A DNA stretch of 64,000 bases from Opitutia bacterium. Lineage in GTDB: Bacteria; Verrucomicrobiota; Verrucomicrobiia; Opitutales; Opitutaceae. Both the position numbers and the translations under genes were made by a program. The notes beneath the pieces were generated by a model that did not search any database, had not been told where the DNA came from, and worked only from the letters and a program-made list of their open reading frames with translations. This document shows, in pieces, positions 33,577 to 41,962 of the stretch (the first letter of the stretch is position 1; each line of letters opens with the position of its first letter). The DNA is taken from NCBI GenBank assembly GCA_947474365.1, contig CANJIU010000015.1, positions 59,499-123,498 on the forward strand, read 5' to 3'.

Positions 33577-33660
33577 ACGCGGACCGTAACGGCGGCGCGA
33601 CCCCGGGCAAACTGAATTCTAAAAACTCCGCGGGTCTTCGCGCCAGGTGATCGACTCGGC

Positions 33661-34521
33661 CTAAACTTTGACTGCGAAAAGTTCCGGATGCATGGAGCCT
33701 TCGGCGACCTTGTTCACGGTGCCGGTCATCATAATTGAAAAGCCATCGCCGATTTCGATGCCGATCTGGCCACCCGGCATGTGGACTGTGACGTCGCGAT
33801 CGACGAGTCCGAGTCGGTGAGCCACCGCCGCCGAGGCGCTCGAACTGCTGCCGGAGGCCAAAGTGTAACCGGCGCCGCGCTCCCAGATTTCGATTTGGAT
33901 GTTTTTTCGATCGCGCACCTTCATGAACTGCACGTTGGTCTTGCGCGGGAAATTGGGGTGCGTTTCGAGATGCGGTCCATACCGGTGCGCCAACTCGGGC
34001 GTGATTTCCGGCAGGGGAACCACGCAATGCGGATTGCCGATCGTGGCGGCGCAATACACGAATTCCCGATCGAGGACGGTGATTTTTTCATTGATCACCT
34101 CGCGGGGGGCGCCAGTCACATTCACCGGAATCCTCGCGCTGTCGAAGTTCACGGAACCCATGGCGACGGTGATGAGCCGCCCTTCCTCTCGGATGACCGA
34201 TTGCACGTGCCCTCCGGGTGTTTCGATCGTGAATTTGGGATTCTTCACCAGCCCCTGGTCCCAAAGAAACCGCGAGAAAATACGGAGTCCGTTGCCGGAC
34301 TTCTCCGCTTCAGAGCCGTCAGGGTTGAAGATCCGCAGGCCAAATTCGCTTTGCTTCGACGGCAGCGGGCCCCAGAGGATGCCGTCCGATCCGACGCCGA
34401 AATTCCGGTGGCAGACGACGCGGATTTGCTCAAGCGTCGGGGCGGGATTCCAGGAAGGGAAATCCGCGGGATTGAGGACGATGTAGTCGTTGCCGAGGGC
34501 GTGATATTTATGGAAACGCAT
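33661..34521 (-). CDS. dapF: Diaminopimelate epimerase-like protein lacking both catalytic cysteines
   Basis: 286 residues, usual DapF length and two-fold repeated layout. Family marks: MRFHKYHALGNDYIVL, FNPDGSEAEKSGNGLRIF, ATIGNPHCV and EIWERGAGYTLASGSSSS. In characterised DapF the two acid/base cysteines lie in QCGNGxR and ACGTG; here both are serine (S75 and S223). Remaining Cys (37, 157, 166) are outside the active-site motifs. DapF converts LL- to meso-diaminopimelate for lysine and peptidoglycan. Whether this copy does so is doubtful; it could be an isomerase of different chemistry. The family call is secure, the activity is not. Confidence 0.75.
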   Translation of the reverse strand: MRFHKYHALGNDYIVLNPADFPSWNPAPTLEQIRVVCHRNFGVGSDGILWGPLPSKQSEFGLRIFNPDGSEAEKSGNGLRIFSRFLWDQGLVKNPKFTIETPGGHVQSVIREEGRLITVAMGSVNFDSARIPVNVTGAPREVINEKITVLDREFVYCAATIGNPHCVVPLPEITPELAHRYGPHLETHPNFPRKTNVQFMKVRDRKNIQIEIWERGAGYTLASGSSSSASAAVAHRLGLVDRDVTVHMPGGQIGIEIGDGFSIMMTGTVNKVAEGSMHPELFAVKV

Positions 34522-34571
34522 GGGACGGGCCGAAGAGATGCCCGCGAAACCGGGGAAAATACACGAAAAAA

Positions 34572-35249
34572 TCAGAGAAATGCGAAGGCCTCGCGCAGCA
34601 AGGTCGGGCTGCCGTTTGTGATGTTGGACCCATGGCTCACGACAATGGCCCCGAAGTCCCAGCCGAGAACTTGGTCGAGGGAGGCCCGAAATGCCGGCAG
34701 GTCTTTGATGGTTGATTTTAGGAGTCGGGACGGGCCGAAGCGGCAGTAGCAGCCGTTCAGCTGTAGCAGCACGCGGCTGATGAAAGGCATCTCCGGCCCC
34801 AGATTGAAAACGAGGTCGGTGAGGATCAACGTGCGGGACGCGCGGTGCAGGAAGACGACTTCATTGAGCCGGGGCATACCGCGAAAAACCAACTGATCGA
34901 ACACTCCGCTCCAGCTCGGATCCGCTTGATCACTCAGCGTGTCCGTAAATTTCAGGTCGGGTCGGTGAATCGCGAAGCCAGGCGATCCGTGGAAGCGTGC
35001 TCCAGGGTAGGCCGCAAACCATCCCTCAAGGTAAGTATCGTGCACCGCGTTCGGTGCTACGATGTGCGCGACCGAACCAAGTTGGGCCAACTCCGCCGCG
35101 AGAGAATGTGAATATTCGACCGGCGAATGCACCCAGAGGGTGCCGTCCGGCAATCGGGCCACTGTCATCCGGTGGCCAAGGGCCATGCCGAAGACGGTCA
35201 ACGGAGCATTCAATTCCCAAAGCCCATCTGCAAGCAGGCCGAGTTTCAT
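34572..35249 (-). CDS. DUF4336 family protein
   Basis: 225 residues from ATG 35249, which overlaps the stop of the upstream 495-residue gene by 4 bases. The sequence looks like a metallo-beta-lactamase-fold relative of the DUF4336 type: LWVHSPVEYSHSLAAELAQL, HIVAPNAVHDTYLEGWFAAYP and VVFLHRASRTLILTDLVFNL (the last with an Asp where MBL folds bind metal). The full HxHxDH motif is absent, so hydrolase activity is uncertain. Cytoplasmic, with no signal peptide. Coupled translation suggests a shared role with the 495-residue protein. Confidence 0.75.
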   Translation of the reverse strand: MKLGLLADGLWELNAPLTVFGMALGHRMTVARLPDGTLWVHSPVEYSHSLAAELAQLGSVAHIVAPNAVHDTYLEGWFAAYPGARFHGSPGFAIHRPDLKFTDTLSDQADPSWSGVFDQLVFRGMPRLNEVVFLHRASRTLILTDLVFNLGPEMPFISRVLLQLNGCYCRFGPSRLLKSTIKDLPAFRASLDQVLGWDFGAIVVSHGSNITNGSPTLLREAFAFL

Positions 35250-36733
35250 GGCACGGCGGCTGGGTCGGAATAACCGAACAATTTCCGCTTCTTGATGGCG
35301 GCGGCAACGCTGGGCGGCACCATCTGCTCCCAAACTGGATTTCGATCCCGGATTCGACCAAGAACGTCGCGGGAAAAAATTCCCAACACCTCGCGATCAA
35401 AGCCGACGATGCCCTCGAGATAATGGTTTTCCAGGAGATGATCGTAGAGATTGCGGAGATGGGCTGCGACGTGGACATTTTTCGCTGTGATGATCACGTT
35501 GTCCGCGAAAGCGTGCCGCATGAGTGACCCCGCCTGAGACGCGCCGCCCTCACTCAGATAGTGGTCAAAGGCCTCCTGCCGCATGGGATAGATGTAAAGT
35601 TTCACCGCGTTGCGAAACATGCGACCGAAGGATTCGAGAATGCCCCCGTCAAGGTGCTCGTAATATTTCTCGTTGAAGATCTCGAGCAGGTTGTTGATGC
35701 CGAGCGCGACCCCGATCATCTCCTTGGTGTACCGGCGAAAATAGGACGTCAGGCGGTAATACTCCGGGTAATTGGAGATCATGGCGGTGAAGCCCAGTTC
35801 GCCGAGCAGATCGACCCGGTGAAGGAAATCCGGTCCATCGATCGCCCCGGCGGCGAGCAAATTGTTCATCGTGATTTCCATGATCACGACGACGTCTTTC
35901 CCTTTGACCGCTGGCTCCTGGACAAACTGCGCCGTCGCGCAGTTGAGCATGTCGACGTTGACGTGAGTCACGGGGCGGAAACTGCCGCGTTCCACGAGAA
36001 TCGCCTTCTTGTAGAAAAACTCCGACGGTTGCAGTACGTCGCCGCCGGGGCCGAACATTACGGCGTTCGTTAGCCCGTATTGGACGAGGAAGAGCGACAT
36101 CAGGCGATTGTCGACCTGGCCGAAGGCGGGGCCGGAGAATTTCAGCATGTCGACCTCGAGCCGCTGGATGCCGAGTTTGTCGACGAGCGATTCGATGAAG
36201 CGCCGTGGATCGTCGCGATAATAGAACGCGGCGTAGATCAAATTGGTGCCGGCGATGCCCAGCGCCTCCTGCTGGAGCACGTTTTCCTTGTCCCACATGC
36301 GCACGTGAAGGAGGACTTCGCTCGGCGGTCCGCCCGGTTCGGTTTGGAACCGGACACCCATCCAACCATGGGCGTCATTCGTGCCTTTGTAGCCCTTGGT
36401 CGCAACCGTGTCGGCAAAAACGAAGAACGTCGTACGTTCGCCCCGCGGGGTCGCGAGGCGCTCCAGAAGGAGATTGTATTCATGGTCGAGCATCAATCCA
36501 AGCCGCTCGCGGGAAACGTAACGCGGCGCCTTGCCGTAGATGGCGTCGCTGAAGTTCATGTCGTAGGCGGAAATGGTCTTGGCGATCGTGCCGGACGCCC
36601 CGCCGGCCTGGAAAAACACCCGTGCCACCTCCTGTCCGGCGCCAATTTCCGCAAACGTTCCGTACTTGCGCTCGTCGAGGTTGATCGTGAGCGCTTTGCG
36701 GTTCGTGGTCAGCAACTCCTTTTTCTCACTCAT
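35246..36733 (-). CDS. Conserved protein of unknown function (495 residues)
   Basis: I recognise this as a conserved family from its N-terminal block (FAEIGAGQEVARVFFQAGG, GTIAKTISAYDMNFSDAIYG, YVSRERLGLMLDHEYNLLLE) but know no experimental function. It is soluble, without signal peptide or membrane helix. Further conserved-looking stretches: RTTFFVFADTVATKGY, NAHGWMG-like DAHGWMGVRF, and FADNVIITAKNVHVAAHLRN. No standard nucleotide-binding loop is visible. Homologues may carry misleading names in databases. Translationally coupled to the DUF4336 gene. Divergent from sppA. Confidence 0.8.
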   Translation of the reverse strand: MSEKKELLTTNRKALTINLDERKYGTFAEIGAGQEVARVFFQAGGASGTIAKTISAYDMNFSDAIYGKAPRYVSRERLGLMLDHEYNLLLERLATPRGERTTFFVFADTVATKGYKGTNDAHGWMGVRFQTEPGGPPSEVLLHVRMWDKENVLQQEALGIAGTNLIYAAFYYRDDPRRFIESLVDKLGIQRLEVDMLKFSGPAFGQVDNRLMSLFLVQYGLTNAVMFGPGGDVLQPSEFFYKKAILVERGSFRPVTHVNVDMLNCATAQFVQEPAVKGKDVVVIMEITMNNLLAAGAIDGPDFLHRVDLLGELGFTAMISNYPEYYRLTSYFRRYTKEMIGVALGINNLLEIFNEKYYEHLDGGILESFGRMFRNAVKLYIYPMRQEAFDHYLSEGGASQAGSLMRHAFADNVIITAKNVHVAAHLRNLYDHLLENHYLEGIVGFDREVLGIFSRDVLGRIRDRNPVWEQMVPPSVAAAIKKRKLFGYSDPAAVP

Positions 36734-36917
36734 GCACGAAACAATGGGGCGGGGTGGAGCGTGCGCAACTGGTTCGTGGGGGAGCGCCGCAGTGATTTGT
36801 CCGGCTGATGTTTCGCGGGGATGGCATGAATTAATGGGCCGTGCCCTCTGGGTTTCGCGAGGAACCGCCCTTTCGACTGGAGGAACCGGAGAAAGCGGCT
36901 ACCGTCCGCGCCATCGC

Positions 36918-38744
36918 ATGAAGAACTTCTTTACCTCGATGCTTGGCGCGCTGGTGGCGTTGACGATCTTCACTGCCGGATGTGCGTTTCTCGTCGTTGG
37001 TTTTCTAGCCGCCCTCGCCGCAGTGGGTGGGAGTGAGAAAGGGGCGCCTTCCTTCGAGCGGGGGTCGATTTTGGTTTTCGACCTTTCGACCAACATTTCT
37101 GATGCGCCTCCTCCTGTTGATTTGAGCATGTTTGGAGGGCGACAAGACAGTCTCCAATTGCGGACCGTGACGAGGGCTTTGCGCGCTGCGGCGAAGGACG
37201 AACGTGTCGCAGGAGTCTATATTACTGGTGACCTTTCGCCAGCGGCGTTTGGTTCCGGATACGCAGCCCTCAAGGAGGTACGCGGAGCGTTGAACGACTT
37301 CAAGGCGTCAGGCAAGCCGGTCACCGCCTATCTCACCTACGCCACGACCAAGAGTTACTACCTCGCTTCGGTTGCGAGCGATCTCGTGCTCGATCCCTAC
37401 GGCGTGATCATGATGCCCGGTTTGGCGAGCGAGCCCACGTTTTTTGCCGGGGCCTTCGAGAAATTTGGGATTAACGTCCAGGTGACGCGGGTCGGGAAAT
37501 ACAAGTCTGCCGTCGAACCTTTCACGCGTCGCGAGATGAGTCCGGAAAACCGGGAGGAAGTTAAGAAATTGCTCAGTGACATCTGGAGCGGACTGCTCGA
37601 CGACATCGCCCCGAGCCGGGATCTCTCGCCGGAAAAAATCCAAGCGATTGTCGATGCCGAGGGGCTCATCCGACCCGAGGCGGCTAAAGCCGGCCACCTG
37701 GTCGACCGGATTGCCTATCGCGACGAGGTTTATGACACGCTGAAGGCAAAGACGGGCCGATCCGGTTCCAAGGAACCGTTCAAACAGGTGTCGCTCCTCA
37801 ATTATGCAAAGGTGGCGAAAGACAGTCCCGAGCTGTCCAAAAAAGACGGAGCCGGCTCGAAGCCTGCAGGCAAGAGCGGTCGGATCGCGGTGATTTACGC
37901 GGAGGGAGAGATAGTCGACGGCGAGGGTGATTCTGGGGATGTCGGCGGCACGCGTTTTTCGCGGGAACTGCGGAAGCTTCGCCAAGACGACAATGTGAAG
38001 GCGGTCGTGCTCCGGGTGAACAGCCCGGGCGGCAGCGCCTCCGCGTCGGAGGTGATCCAACGTGAGGTCCGGTTGCTGAAAAAAGTGAAGCCAGTCGTGG
38101 TCTCGATGGGATCGTATGCCGCCTCGGGGGGCTACTGGATTTCCGCCTATGGCGACCGAATCTTTGCCGAGCCCACCACGATTACTGGGTCGATCGGCGT
38201 GTTTGGCATCCAGTTTGATGTGAAGAAGCTCGCGAATGATTTTGGGGTTACGTTTGACAGCGTGAAGACGGGGAAATTTGCCGACGCGCTCACCATTTCG
38301 CGGCCCAAGACAGACGAGGAACTCGCGGTGTTGCAGCGGATGGTGGATTGGATTTACGCCGAGTTTGTCGCCAAGGTCGCCGAGGGTAGAAATCTTGCGG
38401 CCGCGAGGGTGGAGGAGATCGCCCAAGGACGGGTCTGGTCTGGCGCCGAGGCCATGGAAATTGGTCTGGTCGACGAATTGGGAGGGCTGAATGCCGCCAT
38501 TGCTTACGCGGCGGACAAGGCGGGGTTGGCCGGAAATTACCGATTGGTGGAGTACCCGAGGCAGAAAGAATTGTTCGAGGCTATTCAGGACTTTATCGAA
38601 GGCGCTCCCGCACGGCATTCACCGTCAAGCAGCCTTACCGCCGCAATTTCCGGCCGGATTGAGAGTGAGTTGAAGACCTTTCGCGCTTTTAACGACCCCC
38701 ACGGGATCTACGCTCGGATGCCGCTCAACCTCAGGATTCGCTGA
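36918..38744 (+). CDS. sppA: Signal peptide peptidase SppA, long (67K) type
   Basis: 608 residues from ATG 36918; the frame extends upstream but the membrane anchor (MLGALVALTIFTAGCAFLVVGFLAAL region) starts here. Two S49 domains in tandem as in E. coli SppA. The catalytic Lys is in VTRVGKYKSAVEPFTRREM of the first domain and the Ser in SMGSYAASGGYWIS of the second, so both halves are needed. It degrades cleaved signal peptides in the inner membrane. SufT follows 9 bases later. Confidence 0.95.
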   Translation: MKNFFTSMLGALVALTIFTAGCAFLVVGFLAALAAVGGSEKGAPSFERGSILVFDLSTNISDAPPPVDLSMFGGRQDSLQLRTVTRALRAAAKDERVAGVYITGDLSPAAFGSGYAALKEVRGALNDFKASGKPVTAYLTYATTKSYYLASVASDLVLDPYGVIMMPGLASEPTFFAGAFEKFGINVQVTRVGKYKSAVEPFTRREMSPENREEVKKLLSDIWSGLLDDIAPSRDLSPEKIQAIVDAEGLIRPEAAKAGHLVDRIAYRDEVYDTLKAKTGRSGSKEPFKQVSLLNYAKVAKDSPELSKKDGAGSKPAGKSGRIAVIYAEGEIVDGEGDSGDVGGTRFSRELRKLRQDDNVKAVVLRVNSPGGSASASEVIQREVRLLKKVKPVVVSMGSYAASGGYWISAYGDRIFAEPTTITGSIGVFGIQFDVKKLANDFGVTFDSVKTGKFADALTISRPKTDEELAVLQRMVDWIYAEFVAKVAEGRNLAAARVEEIAQGRVWSGAEAMEIGLVDELGGLNAAIAYAADKAGLAGNYRLVEYPRQKELFEAIQDFIEGAPARHSPSSSLTAAISGRIESELKTFRAFNDPHGIYARMPLNLRIR

Positions 38745-38753
38745 ACCTTCCCC

Positions 38754-39293
38754 ATGGCCCAAACTCACTCCCTAATTCAAGACTGTCCGGCCACCGCGAT
38801 TCCTGCGGGGGACGCAGTGACGATCGCCCGCGGCACCGAAGTTTTCATCGTGCAGACGCTGGGCGGAAACGTCACAGTGCGAACCGATCGCGGATTGTTT
38901 CGAATCAGCCTTGAAAATGTCGGTGCAATTGGCGGCTACGCGCCCCGATCCGAGGAATCATCGGCCGCGCCAGCGATCGAATTTGGCGAACAGGCTGTGT
39001 GGAACGCGCTGAAGACCTGTTTCGATCCGGAAATTCCGGTAAATATCGTGGACCTTGGATTAATTTATGATCTCGCCATCGAACGCCTGTCCACCGGCGG
39101 GCATGCCGTCGAGGTCAAGATGACATTGACCGCTCCCGGCTGCGGAATGGGGCCGGTGATCGCAGAGGATGCCCGGCAGAAAATCGCCGGGCTTCCCACA
39201 GTGGAGTTGGCGAAGGTGCACATTGTGTGGGACCCGCAGTGGGCTCCGCAGATGATTTCCGAGGCGGGGCGAAAGGCACTCGGATTGGAGTGA
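38754..39293 (+). CDS. sufT: Probable Fe-S assembly protein SufT (MIP18 family)
   Basis: 179 residues. The N-terminal 60 residues form the SufT-specific beta region (IPAGDAVTIARGTEVFIVQTL), followed by a MIP18/DUF59 domain: TCFDPEIPVNIVDLGLIYDL and MTLTAPGCGMGPVIAEDAR, with the conserved Cys in PGCGMG. The family assists Fe-S cluster maturation in the cytosol. It lies 9 bases after sppA, which may be coincidental operon sharing. Confidence 0.88.
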   Translation: MAQTHSLIQDCPATAIPAGDAVTIARGTEVFIVQTLGGNVTVRTDRGLFRISLENVGAIGGYAPRSEESSAAPAIEFGEQAVWNALKTCFDPEIPVNIVDLGLIYDLAIERLSTGGHAVEVKMTLTAPGCGMGPVIAEDARQKIAGLPTVELAKVHIVWDPQWAPQMISEAGRKALGLE

Positions 39294-39355
39294 GAATACG
39301 GACGGCGTTTGGCCGGTGCCGGGAGCGGACGCGATGCCGGCCGGAACCTGGAAAT

Positions 39356-40465
39356 TCAGGCGGTGACTGTTTCCAGCGAGCAGCCGGCTGCGATGGTGCC
39401 GGGGGTTTCGCAATTGGGACGGGCGATTACGCCGGGATACGGCTCCGGGGAAAATTCCCGGTTGGCATCGCCAAGGAGATGGCGGTCGCACGTTTTAAAC
39501 AAATCCAATTCCGTTTCGGTCCGACGCATGTCGTGCAGAAACGTGCCCGTGGCATCCACGCTTTGCCCGACGAAGTTTAGATACTTCTTCATCTTGTTCA
39601 CGTGGCAGTTTTCGGGGACGCCGGGGGAGCGGGTGGCGTCATACAAGCGCGCGACATATTCGCGGACGTCGCCGAGTGTAATCCGGGAGATCGGTGCGCC
39701 GGCGAAGTGCTCCCGACACTGCCGGAAAATCCACGGATTTCGGATCGCATGGCGGCCAATCATCACGCCCGCGGCCCGCGTTTCCGCGAGGATCGAACCT
39801 GCGCGGGGAGCCGACGTCACGTTGCCATTGGCGAGCACGGGGCATTGGGCCCGTGCCACGGCTCGCGCGATGTAATCGTAATGCACCTCACTCCGGTACA
39901 TCTCCCGGACGGTACGACCGTGCACACTGAGCAGGTCGACCCGGTGTTCGTTAATCAGGTCGATGAGCCGGTCAAAATTGGATGTATCTGAAAATCCGAT
40001 TCGCATCTTGACCGTGAACAGGCCCGGCACCGCCTGGCGAAGCATCGATAGAATTTCTCCGATTTTTTCCGGTTCCCGCAACAGGCCCCCGCCCACGTTT
40101 TTTTTGTAAACTTTGGGGGCCGGGCAACCCAGGTTGAGGTCGATGCCGGCGACATTGTGGCGAAGCAGTTCCCGAATTGTCCGATCGAGAAATCCGAGAT
40201 CTTCGCCTATGACCTGAGCGAACACCGGGCGCCCCGTGGAGTTTTCGTCGATCGAGCGGAGAATATGGGCCTCCGGGCGTGAATGCGCGTGGACGCGGAA
40301 AAACTCGGTGAAAAAATAATCGGGTGCTCCATAGTGCGCGATGACCCGCATGAACGCGAGGTCGGTCACATCCTGCATGGGAGCAAGGGCAGTCAACGGA
40401 CCTTCCGGCTGCAAACGGGCGGGAAGCGGATGCCGGACCTTGGTGACGGACATTCGGCCGCTCAC
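39356..40465 (-). CDS. dus: tRNA-dihydrouridine synthase
   Basis: 369 residues from GTG 40465, which overlaps the stop of the upstream gene; ATG 40453 is an alternative. FMN TIM barrel: LTALAPMQDVTDLAFMRV, GIDLNLGCPAPKVYKKNVGGG with the catalytic Cys in LGCP, LLSVHGRTVREMYRS, VLANGNVTSA and GVMIGRHAIRNPW. It reduces uridine in the D-loop of tRNA. Subfamily (DusA/B/C) not assigned. The C-terminal 60 residues form the tRNA-binding helical part. Confidence 0.92.
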   Translation of the reverse strand: MSGRMSVTKVRHPLPARLQPEGPLTALAPMQDVTDLAFMRVIAHYGAPDYFFTEFFRVHAHSRPEAHILRSIDENSTGRPVFAQVIGEDLGFLDRTIRELLRHNVAGIDLNLGCPAPKVYKKNVGGGLLREPEKIGEILSMLRQAVPGLFTVKMRIGFSDTSNFDRLIDLINEHRVDLLSVHGRTVREMYRSEVHYDYIARAVARAQCPVLANGNVTSAPRAGSILAETRAAGVMIGRHAIRNPWIFRQCREHFAGAPISRITLGDVREYVARLYDATRSPGVPENCHVNKMKKYLNFVGQSVDATGTFLHDMRRTETELDLFKTCDRHLLGDANREFSPEPYPGVIARPNCETPGTIAAGCSLETVTA

Positions 40466-40935
40466 GGTTGCTCTTCGTCCGTGTCCGGCTGTTCGGATTG
40501 CTGTTTCAGCACCCTTTCGAGAATTTCGGTCATGTCCTCGACCTGGTCGAAAACGGTGCGTGCAACGTAGATCGGCCGCTTTTGCTGCAACGCCAATACG
40601 ATTGAATCGCTCGGCCGGGCGTCGAGTTCGACGATCTTTTTTCCGAGCTCATTCTCCATGCGAAGCAGGATGCGAGCGAAAAAGGTTCCCTCGCGGGCAT
40701 CGTTTACAACGATGTGCTCCAATGTTGCGCCGAGGCCGAGCAGGACGCTGCCGATGAGATCGTGGGTGAGGGGGCGGTCCTTCTTTACTCCGTTCAGCGT
40801 CATCTGAATCGCGTTGCCGACCGAGTGGTCAACGTAGATGACGAACGTCTTGTTGTCGTTGCCAAGGAATACGGCGCACCCGTTGGCAGTGGGCATGACC
40901 CCCTTGATGGTGACCAGGACAACGTCGTTTTGCAT
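40462..40935 (-). CDS. Bifunctional nuclease domain (DUF151) protein
   Basis: 157 residues. BFN/DUF151 core: VTIKGVMPTANGCAVFLGND, IYVDHSVGNAIQMTLNGV and the hallmark ELDARPSDSIVLALQQKRPIYVA (core DARPSDSIVLAL). The Glu/Asp-rich tail (QPDTDEEQP) is variable. Some members have reported DNase and RNase activity, but most are untested. It is translationally coupled to dus. Confidence 0.88.
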   Translation of the reverse strand: MQNDVVLVTIKGVMPTANGCAVFLGNDNKTFVIYVDHSVGNAIQMTLNGVKKDRPLTHDLIGSVLLGLGATLEHIVVNDAREGTFFARILLRMENELGKKIVELDARPSDSIVLALQQKRPIYVARTVFDQVEDMTEILERVLKQQSEQPDTDEEQP

Positions 40936-41013
40936 GACAGCACTACCGTGGAGCCATCCTTCGTGGCGTGCAAGCGGGGAGGGGGTTCATTTGTCCGGGA
41001 ATTCAGGGTGGAA

Positions 41014-41910
41014 TCAGAAACCGAGTAGGCTGATACCCCAGGCGCGGGCCTGCTGCAGCACCGCCGCTTTTTCCAACATGATGACCTTGTCCGCCTCAAG
41101 TGCAGCCGCGGCGATTTTGGCGTCCCGCATCGTCTCCAGAGTCCGGGGACCGAAGCAGGGCACATCGAAGCGCCAGTCTTGCCGTGTTTTTACGGTCTTC
41201 ACGAACAGCGCTTGGTCGGTCTTGAATGCGCCGGCGCGCCGCAGCATCTCGTCCGTGCCTTCGAATGCCTCGACGGCCAGAACGGTTCCTTTGCGGACGA
41301 CGCAACCCTGCCCGATGTCGAGCCGGGCGCATTCGCGTGCGATCTGCACACCGTGATCGATGTATTCGCGGTCGACGGGAAATCTTTTTCCGGTCATGCA
41401 CCCGATCGACGCCAATTGCCCGTCGAGGAAAGCACGCGCGTCCAGCAGGGTGACGCCGATGGCTTCGATTTCGCGAGCAATCGCCCCGAAGATCGTTTCG
41501 GCGTTCCGGCGTTTGAGCGACAGAAGGATCCGGGTCGCTTTCAGATCGGGATGCAGACCTTTGAATAGCCGACGCGGTGTGATTTGGCCTGCCATCAAGG
41601 CATAGCCTGCCTTAAAATCCTGCAAAGCATTCAGCATGTGGCCCAATTGCCCGACCTTCAGGATTCGATTCTCCTGCCGCGCGAAGGTCGCGATCAAGTC
41701 GGGTTTCGTCTCCTCCTCGAAGGCGACCAGTCTGAGCGGAACGCCCGCCGCGCGGACGGCGTTTGCAACCATCACCGGATACACTCCCTGGCCGGCAATC
41801 AAAACAAGGGGGCGGCTTACGTCGAATCCACTGGGAAGGAATGCGGAAGGCGGGGGCACGGGTGGAGAGTGGGGAACATGACGCCGGAATGAAGCCGGAA
41901 ATGAGCGCAA
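41014..41910 (-). CDS. lpxI: UDP-2,3-diacylglucosamine pyrophosphatase LpxI
   Basis: 298 residues from ATG 41910; GTG at codon 17 is an alternative that would start just before the conserved part. LpxI motifs: LVLIAGQGVYPVMVANAVR, VGQLGHMLNAL, YALMAGQITPRRLF, IGVTLLDARAFL and GQGCVVRKGTVLAVEAFEGTD (core KGTVLAVEAFEGTDEM), DVPCFGPRTLETM. It makes lipid X in lipid A synthesis, in place of LpxH. This supports an LPS-bearing Gram-negative host. 52 bases downstream of the polysaccharide export operon. Confidence 0.93.
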   Translation of the reverse strand: MRSFPASFRRHVPHSPPVPPPSAFLPSGFDVSRPLVLIAGQGVYPVMVANAVRAAGVPLRLVAFEEETKPDLIATFARQENRILKVGQLGHMLNALQDFKAGYALMAGQITPRRLFKGLHPDLKATRILLSLKRRNAETIFGAIAREIEAIGVTLLDARAFLDGQLASIGCMTGKRFPVDREYIDHGVQIARECARLDIGQGCVVRKGTVLAVEAFEGTDEMLRRAGAFKTDQALFVKTVKTRQDWRFDVPCFGPRTLETMRDAKIAAAALEADKVIMLEKAAVLQQARAWGISLLGF

Positions 41911-41962
41911 AAAAAACCGCGCAACGGGCGCGGCTTTCGGGTCAGGCTATCGGGTGGACTCC

